Assembly: GCF_000237925.1 (NCBI RefSeq) | Contig: NW_017386105.1 | Location: forward strand, 62,001-126,000 | DNA: 64,000 nucleotides | Direction of reading: 5' to 3' | From: Schistosoma mansoni | Taxonomy: Eukaryota; Platyhelminthes; Trematoda; Strigeidida; Schistosomatidae | Shown here: one piece after another, positions 56,741 through 64,000 of the stretch | Layout of the letters: every line of letters begins with the position of its first letter | Numbering within the stretch: the stretch's first letter is position 1 | Notes under the pieces: model-generated | What the model was told of the DNA's origin: nothing | Database searches by the model: none | Seen by the model: the letters and a program-made list of their open reading frames with translations, nothing else | Position numbers and translations under genes: made by a program

Positions 56741-59016
56741 GATGACTGTTTTGATTTTGAATTCCAAATACAGCACATTCGTTCATGCTCATCTAAAACT
56801 TTTTGATTAAATCGCGTTATTGCTGCGATTATTAGTTCATACTATGATCCAAATACTCCTAATTATCACAAATTACTATAAAGATTGAACTTGCCCAATG
56901 CAATGTCGGTATACACTAGTTCTCTGCTTAACAGATTTCCTTTACTTTTCGATAAGTTGAGCTTACTTACATTTCTTGGGACAAGTGGAACTGTACAATA
57001 TTCTACTCTAAACTAATCAGGTACTGGTGTAATTTTGTCTTTTTTAGATGTACATCTACATCCATATGTTATCGTTTTTGTGGAAAAACTGATGTCTAGA
57101 CATTTAACTATTTATCACTGATGTACTTCTTCTGAGGTCTAGAGGATGCATAGGGCATTCCGGGATCCTGAGAACTCTGGAACTAACAATGAGTGTTGCT
57201 AAACCCTTTTTTTGTGACCAGTTGACCAGTAGATGCTTGAGCTTCACTTTCACTTTTTTTATCAAGTCAATAGGAGTGCACTTCTAGGAAGTTTCTACAA
57301 AGGGTATTCATGTATCATGAAGTAAGACTCTGAAACAGGTTTCTTTAACTAGCGGCAGGGTCACAGACACTTCTCTTGATTATCTCTTGTAGCAGATAAA
57401 CAATAAACTTAGTATACAGTTGAACATTATATGTTATGTTTAAACAATACAATCTCAAACTGTGTACTTTCCTTTAGAGTTGTCGATTGTATCTGGTTGA
57501 AGTTCTTGACTCATTAAGATCAGTCCTATCTTGTTATATTAATTTGAATTCACATCTCTCTTTTCAGAACTCCTAGTATGGTTATGATCGTCACATAGTA
57601 TCGATTATTCGAAAATTCAGACCCCTTTTATGTGTACAGAAACAATTTTTCCTAAACTTGAGTGTCCCGTGGTAAACTTAACTCAATGTTTCTTCTTATG
57701 GTGGTGGGATAAATTTACATTCTCTACATATTATTTTGACTTTTACCCTCCACTTACAACCATCGTCTCTGTTTAATTGACCTTCATTAGTTTTCTCATA
57801 AAAAATACATATGACATGAATGTATAAAGCATATACATAGCACTTTTTAGATCAACTCCGTCTTCTCGTTATTGTATCAAAATTCATAAAAAAAGCGAAT
57901 TGCATTAGACAGATTTCTGCCTTACCTACCGATAACTTTAGAAGTGATACTTAAGTAACCCCATTATGAGAAATTTCATAGTATTTGTTATTAAAAACTG
58001 ATAAAACAACCATGGATTGCTTTTAGTTTTGAATTACTCAGACTTCTTGTTATGCTACCTATACTGGATCATGTAAACCATTTCACATTCATATAGATAT
58101 GCACAACAGATAGTAACTACTGTTCACCAAATTCCATATAAATTAAAGGAAATAAAGCAAATAGCGGTAATAATGTTATAAGTGTACTTTTGGGGGTGGG
58201 TCTTCTACTTTGTGCTATCGTTTCCATGTTTACTTTTACTCTTTTCTCTCAGTAAATAGATCAGATCACTTCGATCATGGACCATCTTTGTAAGATAAAT
58301 TTGACCCTAAAAAACAAAGTGAAACCATTTAACTCATATGCTGTAACGTTAGGAATCGTCTATAGATGACGATATAACTTTTATGAAACTAACATCATAT
58401 TTTACTATTGTCTTAATTAGTAAGTCAAAGTACCTTCCTTCACAAATGACATAAGCTTCAGAACCTTTGAAAATCACCCGAAAACTTCTGCCTTCTAGTT
58501 AAATGAATTGTTTTTAGGTATGTTAATAAGTGTCACGGAGTCAAAACCAGTGGTCTCGGGTTTCGTGAGAGACGCAGGTTCCTTAAACTACAAAGTACGG
58601 ATTCAGTAATATACATTTTTTCTCTGCAAAACGTGTAATAAGACAATCTTCATCCGATATCTAAACTCACTATCAACTTAAGTGATTCCACATCCTAAGG
58701 TTTCTTCCTAGAACACCGAAAACATTGTCCGAAAATTCACCACTGTGGTGCATTATCATCATCAGTTCTTGATTTGATTATCTTTAGCTGATAAAAAGTC
58801 CTTTTAACGTAGTAATTTAATACCACCATGATCATTTGTAAACACTTATAAATTATTTAAGTATTAGCATTAAAGGTGAATAAGAGTGATACATTTCCTA
58901 AAGAATCATCTTTTATTAGATCTGATGACTAAGAACTCAAAACAACACGAAATAAACAATTATTCTAGTGTATATAAGTGAGAATTCTCGAGCAGTTTGT
59001 AACATAAGAAACAAAC
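56741..59016. other. Unique AT-rich sequence, nothing recognised
   Basis: No supported gene or repeat over 2.2 kb. Confidence 0.4.
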
Positions 59017-59340
59017 TGAAGATACCACCAGTATTGTAGTTCGACAACTCTTTACCAGTAACACCTATAATCGAATCGCGCCCACCCAGTTAAAATCAGA
59101 AGTCAGAAGCGAGGAGGTTGGAAGATATATTTGATGGGTTATTAATATATCGAGAATTGACTGATCTAATCTGGCTAATGATCGTAGGAGATGCTTCCCA
59201 CGCTGTGCTGTAACGTGATCTGGTACGGATGCATGACCTAGCGCCTTCAGCTAAACACGTCCACTAAAACTAATGTGGTCAGCATCCAATGTCGAATACT
59301 AACAGAGCTATTGATTTTTGGGAATTATTTACAGCTACAA
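59017..59340 (+). repeat. 325-bp interspersed repeat, copy 4
   Basis: Runs from GAAGATACCACCAGTATTGT to TTTACAGCTACAA. The frame is broken by stops and small indels. Confidence 0.7.
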
Positions 59341-59861
59341 TACTAATGAAGTTTTGAAGTCAATTTATTCTAAGCTGATGTCCATGGAAAATGGAAGATT
59401 TCACATTTTGACCTAAAGAAAGGATGAATTTCATCATTAGATGTGGAATGTAATCAAATTTATGACTCTGTGGAACAATCACATCTAGACGTCTTTGATT
59501 TATTCCAAAATGAAATTATAGCAATTTCAATAATATACTTTATCTCATGAATCAATAACGTACGTTAAATGTCAGAGTATAATTAAACTTCATCTTCAGT
59601 TGTTTAGCAGTAGACTCAATCAGTTTCTCCAACTTGTTAAATTTCTATTAAATATAAGTTTTTTTAAATAAAGATTTTAAAGGTTTAATTCATTGAAAAT
59701 GTTCACTAAAATATTTGACATTATAACAACATTGGAAATAAAATTCTGTCCTGTATTACACTTCATAATCACTAAATAAACGACAATTAAGTAGACTCAA
59801 GTGAAATTAGATGAGTCATGAATTACTTAACGACTTCAAGTTCAACTATAACCTATTTGAG
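59341..59861. other. AT-rich intergenic, nothing recognised
   Basis: No supported gene or repeat. Confidence 0.4.
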
Positions 59862-59968
59862 AATCGTGGATCGTGGATGCGCACTGCTGAGGAGTCCCAT
59901 AATAGGACGAAACAGCCGTCAAGCAGTGCTTCCAGGTTTTCCATGGTGGTCTAGCTTCAATTGACTCA
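59862..59968 (+). mobile_element. Sm-alpha-like SINE fragment carrying a hammerhead
   Basis: Lacks the tRNA-like head and starts with a duplicated ATCGTGGATCGTGGATG. It then holds the hammerhead and the GGTTTTCCATGGTGGTCTAG and CTTCAATTGACTCACG end shared with other copies. Confidence 0.8.
59879..59930 (+). ncRNA. Hammerhead ribozyme motif, core intact
   Basis: Catalytic core CTGAGGA is at 59887-59893. Stem II pairs GTCC (59894-59897) with GGAC (59905-59908) around a 7-base loop, followed by GAAAC (59909-59913). Stem I is GCACTG (59881-59886) with CAGTGC (59922-59927). Stem III is very short (AC with GT). Between the expected GTC cleavage site and CAGTGC there are three extra bases (AAG), which may impair stem I closure. 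Whether it cleaves is unknown. Confidence 0.7.
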
Positions 59969-60534
59969 CGATTTCGACTTTGAAAACTATAATCTATTTA
60001 GTGATGTTAAACATGTATCATCATATAATCATTCTCTTAATGAGATCATTTATTTTTGAACCAAACTATTAATTATTTTCAGTGAAACCCTGAGCCAATC
60101 TTAGTTAGGCAATCAGGTTTTCACTGGTAGTCTAACTTAGATCGGTTCAGGATTTCAATGAAATTCAACAATCTCTACAACCCTATCTTATAATTATTTA
60201 TCATTTGTCAACAAAGTTCTTTCTCATTCAACAAAAAATCACTCTTAAATTCTTCTGACTAGCATTTTCTGATAGTTTAGCTAAACATTTTATAGCTTCC
60301 TGTAATGATGCAACTTCAAGAGCAGTTATTAGCTGATCATGTTTTACCACTGTACATCACCAATGAGTCATTTTAACATTTAACACATTTTGAACCCTTC
60401 TTCAAAACGTTTTATAATACTCTTCCAAATAATTTCCAGTAAACATGTTAAAGGTTGACAATAATAAATGAAGATCGAAGTCTACTGGACAAGTTGTGAG
60501 CCATGTATGGAGAAATTCGAACGCTTCATTTCCA

Positions 60535-60612
60535 CCTGATGTCGTTCAGAATGACAATGAAAGCTCCACAACCAAACCATGCAGCTCAGAAAACAAAACT
60601 GCACCAAAATTT
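60535..60612 (+). repeat. Diverged single copy of the 43.05 kb repeat arm
   Basis: GATGTCGTTCAGAATGACAA, TGAAAGCTCCACAACCAAAC and CAGCTCAGAAAACAAA match the 43050-43097 arm and its complement's extension at 42940-42985. Confidence 0.7.
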
Positions 60613-60799
60613 CTAGTAAATCCTAAAACTTCAAGTTCATTTACATTCTGTATTAGAAAATATCATTTTAATTAAAAAAAATTTAATCCTAAATATTATT
60701 GAAGCCTAACTAGTGAAAACTAAATATGATAGAACAGATTATTAGTCTATTGTATTCATTTGAAAAAACAGCCAATAATCATGAGTTATTAATTTTATA

Positions 60800-60905
60800 T
60801 AGTTGGGATCATGAGTCAATTGAAGCTAGACCACCATGGAAAACCTGGAAGCTTCAATTGACTCATGATCTCAACTATATAAAATTACTGAAATCTTCAC
60901 AAAAC
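60800..60905. repeat. Inverted dimer of the SINE 3' end
   Basis: GATCATGAGTCAATTGAAGC and its complement (about 60807-60826 and 60851-60870) flank ACCTGG. The hammerhead and head are absent. It ends in the CTTCACAAAACCCCC motif. Confidence 0.75.
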
Positions 60906-61029
60906 CCCCTTCTGATAAATTATTAGGTAAGTTATTATTGAATATAACGAAGATTTCATTGAAAAGTACTTTGATACAATTATACTTTCAAAACATGTGA
61001 TAACCATTCATTCGATAATTAATTAATAC

Positions 61030-61340
61030 AAATATTATAAGGGGTTTTGTGGAGATTTCAGTATTTTCATAGTTGAAAGCATGAGTCAATTGAAGATAGA
61101 CCACCAAGGAAAACCTGGAAGCACTGGACGGCCAACTTGTCCTATTATGGGACTCCTCAGAAGTGCGCATCCACGATCCCACCTCGCGAGATCCGAACCC
61201 AGGACCTACCAGTCTCGCGCCAGAGCACTTAACCGATAGACCACTGAGGAGTCCCACAATAGGACAAAACGGCCATTCAGTGCTTCCAGGTTTTCCTTGA
61301 TGGTCTAGCTTCAATTGACTCATGCTTTCAACTATGATAA
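61030..61340. mobile_element. Palindromic chimera of two Sm-alpha-like SINE copies
   Basis: Minus copy (about 61075-61245) has a tRNA-like head (A-box region TCAGTGGTCTATCGGTTAAG, B box GGGTTCGGATC), GTGGATGCGCACTT and CTGAGGAGTCCC, but GAAAC is replaced by AAGTT. Plus copy (about 61240-61335) starts at CCACTGAGGAGTCCC and has ACAAAAC in place of ACGAAAC. Both hammerheads are therefore mutated in the GAAA box. The two copies are joined head to head through the 8 bases CCACTGAG, which occur in both the tRNA-like head and the ribozyme. Confidence 0.75.
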
Positions 61341-62198
61341 TATAAATATGTAATTTAAAAAGAAAATTAAAATAATATTTACTTTTTCAATTTTAAAACG
61401 TTCATCTGAACATTTCAATTGGAAATGATTATCATCTAATATAATAGTAAAATATTCAATTATTAACTTAATCACATAATTATTAAATCATTTCCAAAGA
61501 GTAAAATTTTAACAGAACTACAGACTTTGGTGAGACTATAATTTATGGACGACATTTGAGCAACGCTAAAGTGATCATGAAAACAGCCACCGAATAACTA
61601 AAACTAAATAAGGTTTATCGACCAGTGTGAGAAATTAGAATTATGATTTACAGTTGATGGTTAAAGTTAGGAATAAGATTCAGGGTTTTCATCACTAACT
61701 GACATCAGCTATAATGACAAAATTTTATTTAGCCAAATGGATGAGTGGATTTCGCGCCAAAACCCTAGACTCCTTATCTTATATCTGATTGGTTCGTCCA
61801 TAAATTATAGTCTCGTCGCAATTAAATAGATTGGGACATTTTAGAACTGCCTCATTTGATTTCACTGGGCTGTTTTTTCTATATTTAATTTTTTGATGGT
61901 CAGATCGTTAAGTGATGATACAATAAATATAGTCATTATTATGCCCATCATATAACTTTATGTTATTAGGTTTAGTTTCGTGGTGAATCGTATGTACTGT
62001 TAATGAATAGAAAAGTTAATAATAAAACATTTAATTTAAAAAGGTCAAGTGAACTTGGAGAACGAATAGGATAGAATGAGAATAATATTTTACAATTAGG
62101 AGTTAGATAAATAGTGAAATCATTCGTGCTGTTGCTACTGATTTTGAATTCTGACTAACAGTAGGTAGATTTATTATCTAAGAATATGCCTTTTTCAG
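61341..62198. other. AT-rich intergenic, nothing recognised
   Basis: No supported gene or repeat. Confidence 0.4.
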
Positions 62199-62404
62199 GT
62201 TGTCTATATTGTTTTTTTCAACCTAATATCGAGTTAAATAGCATAGTGTTGGGTCAGATGGTTGACATGTATTCTAAAACACATGTCCTAGCCACCTCGG
62301 TTGATGAAGTGGAAAAATTACCTGAAGAAAAATTAGGGCTGACTAGAATCAAATTTTTCGCATTAATGGTTCGCGTCATATACAAAACGTTAGAGGGTTT
62401 ATAG
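62199..62404 (+). CDS. Possible terminal exon, unidentified protein
   Basis: An acceptor-like TGCCTTTTTCAG precedes an open frame of 67 codons to TAG at 62402-62404. It reads CLYCFFQPNIELNSIVLGQM, VDMYSKTHVLATSVDEVEKL and EEKLGLTRIKFFALMV. The C-x-x-C followed by ELN-xx-L-x-x-MV resembles the end of a RING/TRIM-type finger, but this is only a resemblance. No upstream exon was found in the window. It could be a pseudo-exon. Confidence 0.25.
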
Positions 62405-62837
62405 AAACAGAAAATGTTTAGTTAGGATCTTCTTCATGGCATAACCTTAACGATAAGTTACAGCGTTAAGATTGCAACACTTCACAAGGAAACCTGAAGT
62501 TGTATTGGTTTGAAGGTATTCCACAGTAAATTGTCAATATCGTGTTGAAAGAAATACACATAACTTAAAGCTATTAGTTTGAGAATTAATTAGTGATAGA
62601 GATTTAAAAAAATCCTAACTGTAATTTCGAAAAGAATCAACATTTAAATCACTAGGGATTCTATCGAATATTAAACTGACAAGACGTTAAAAGAACAAAT
62701 AGAAATTTTTGTACGTTAACCAATAGAATTATCAAACATTCAACAGATATATGTCAATATGGTTGCATTTATTGGTGTTATATCCTAGTGAAGAAATAAA
62801 TATGGGTAACTTCCAGGACCTATTGATGGACGATTAT

Positions 62838-62889
<52 letters not shown>
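62838..62889. repeat. Compound (TC)n(TA)n microsatellite
   Basis: About 12 TC units run directly into about 13 AT units. Confidence 0.95.
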
Positions 62890-62892
<3 letters not shown>

Positions 62893-63149
62893 TAACTATT
62901 AAGTAACTAGATTATGTATATCTATATTCATCTTATTATAAGCTTCATTTTGACCTATGAATTATTACTGTACGATTTACTGTCCCTAAATTATATTCAG
63001 TTTATTGATTATTGTCTCCCACGTTCACAGCCACATTCGGCTTGATCTTGCACAAATATTATTTTCTATTTTATGGTGTCATGTGATCTGTCTTTCTGGA
63101 ATATAAACAGAGTATGCTTGAAATAAATGGTTCGCATAACAGAAGCTGC

Positions 63150-63223
63150 AATTGGTGTTTTTGGACTCAATTGGAAGGGCTAGGCGAATTGGTGTTTTTG
63201 GACTCAATTGGAAGGGCTAGGCG
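63150..63223 (+). repeat. Exact 37-bp tandem duplication
   Basis: Two identical units, 63150-63186 and 63187-63223, each starting AATTGGTGTTTTTGGACTCA and ending GGGCTAGGCG. This is a recent duplication or an assembly stutter. Confidence 0.93.
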
Positions 63224-64000
63224 GACAAGGGACCAATAAGGACGCTAGACTATTCATACTGGTCGAACGTCATTGATTTGTCACAGTGTTAATATTAGAA
63301 AAGTCGTATTTCGGTTAGTGGATAATTCACATGATGAAAATCCGGACATAAGATCAATAATGAATTAGCATACGGCCTTCCTTATTTTTTAAATTCATAA
63401 CAATTGGGGTTTCGAAGAAGAGGGCAGTAAACAGTTAATCATCACAAATATTTATGAAATATATATCATTTTCATATAATATCTGAATGGGAAAAGTGAA
63501 ACTATAAAAACACTAGGAGCTTAACTAATTACACAAAAATACTTTTTTACTATGAAGGATAGTTGAAATAGGTAGCTAATAATCTCACTCATAACATTTA
63601 ATTCATATTATGATATACCGCAGTATCAATTGAGTCAAGTATGGTTAAACATTCACAGTTATTGAAGTTAGCCATACCATACATTCAATTGAACGGATTT
63701 GAACTGAATAGATTTTAGTTAAATAAGTTGAAAGTGAAGAGGTTTTTTAAGTGACTATAAAGTACTTTCGCTTGGTATTGTTTGGTTGAACCTTCCCATT
63801 GGTGATCAGGACTACAACTGATCAGTCTCTTATTGACACATGTGCATACTGTACGTATTGCCTCGATCTAGCCTTACTTCCATCTCTGCTTATAATAAAG
63901 TACTTTGTTGAACATTAGTTGGAGATTGAGGATTAATATTACTGAAAACTATTTCATAGAAATAAAATACCCACCTATCGATTGTCAATTTCTAGAGGTT
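63224..64000. other. AT-rich intergenic, nothing recognised
   Basis: No supported gene or repeat to the window end. Confidence 0.4.

Overview
This window looks like flatworm nuclear DNA, most likely a schistosome (Schistosoma or a close relative). It is AT-rich and gene-poor, and it is crowded with decayed non-LTR retrotransposons. It carries tRNA-headed SINEs containing a hammerhead ribozyme core of the schistosome Sm-alpha type, a Penelope-like fragment, and a gene with a 37-bp intron. There are two 200-N scaffold gaps (43098-43297 and 47365-47564). Family names come from motif recognition, because no database search was possible.

Host genes. (1) Minus strand, 14328-18602: a 1424-residue TANGO1/MIA3-like ER-exit-site cargo receptor on one uninterrupted exon, with a central array of 57-residue repeats. 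(2) Plus strand, 33132-33546: prefoldin subunit 6, two exons, 125 aa. (3) An FBXO30/FBXO40-type F-box protein whose pieces lie on opposite strands. The zinc-finger N-terminal exon is at 51126-51412 (+). The F-box C-terminal exon is at 39698-40333 (-), with a further exon at 42048-42187 (-) and a weaker candidate at 44737-44858 (-).

Key observation. The plus-strand N-terminal exon lies between two inverted LINE copies (46810 to about 49360 on minus, about 53927-56351 on plus). The copies appear identical wherever compared and share the same stop codons. Flipping the segment between them puts the four F-box exons in order on the minus strand. They then form a phase-consistent 394-codon reading frame. 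Either a real inversion or a mis-oriented assembly segment has broken this gene. One of the gaps lies inside one LINE arm.

Layout. 0-14 kb: repeats only (325-bp repeat, LTR-like piece, internally deleted LINE at 5.0-6.9 kb, inverted-repeat block at 7.2-8.0 kb, TA microsatellite). 14.3-18.6 kb: TANGO1-like gene. 19.6-33.0 kb: LINE and SINE graveyard, including a nested insertion with a 9-bp target-site duplication. 33.1-33.5 kb: prefoldin 6. 38.5-52 kb: the split F-box gene interleaved with repeats and both gaps. 52.5-56.7 kb: a nearly full-length but dead LINE. 59-61.4 kb: hammerhead SINE copies, including a palindromic chimera. The rest is unique AT-rich sequence in which nothing was recognised.

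The three host genes have unrelated housekeeping roles (secretory cargo export, cytosolic chaperone, ubiquitin ligase adaptor). Nothing suggests they act together.
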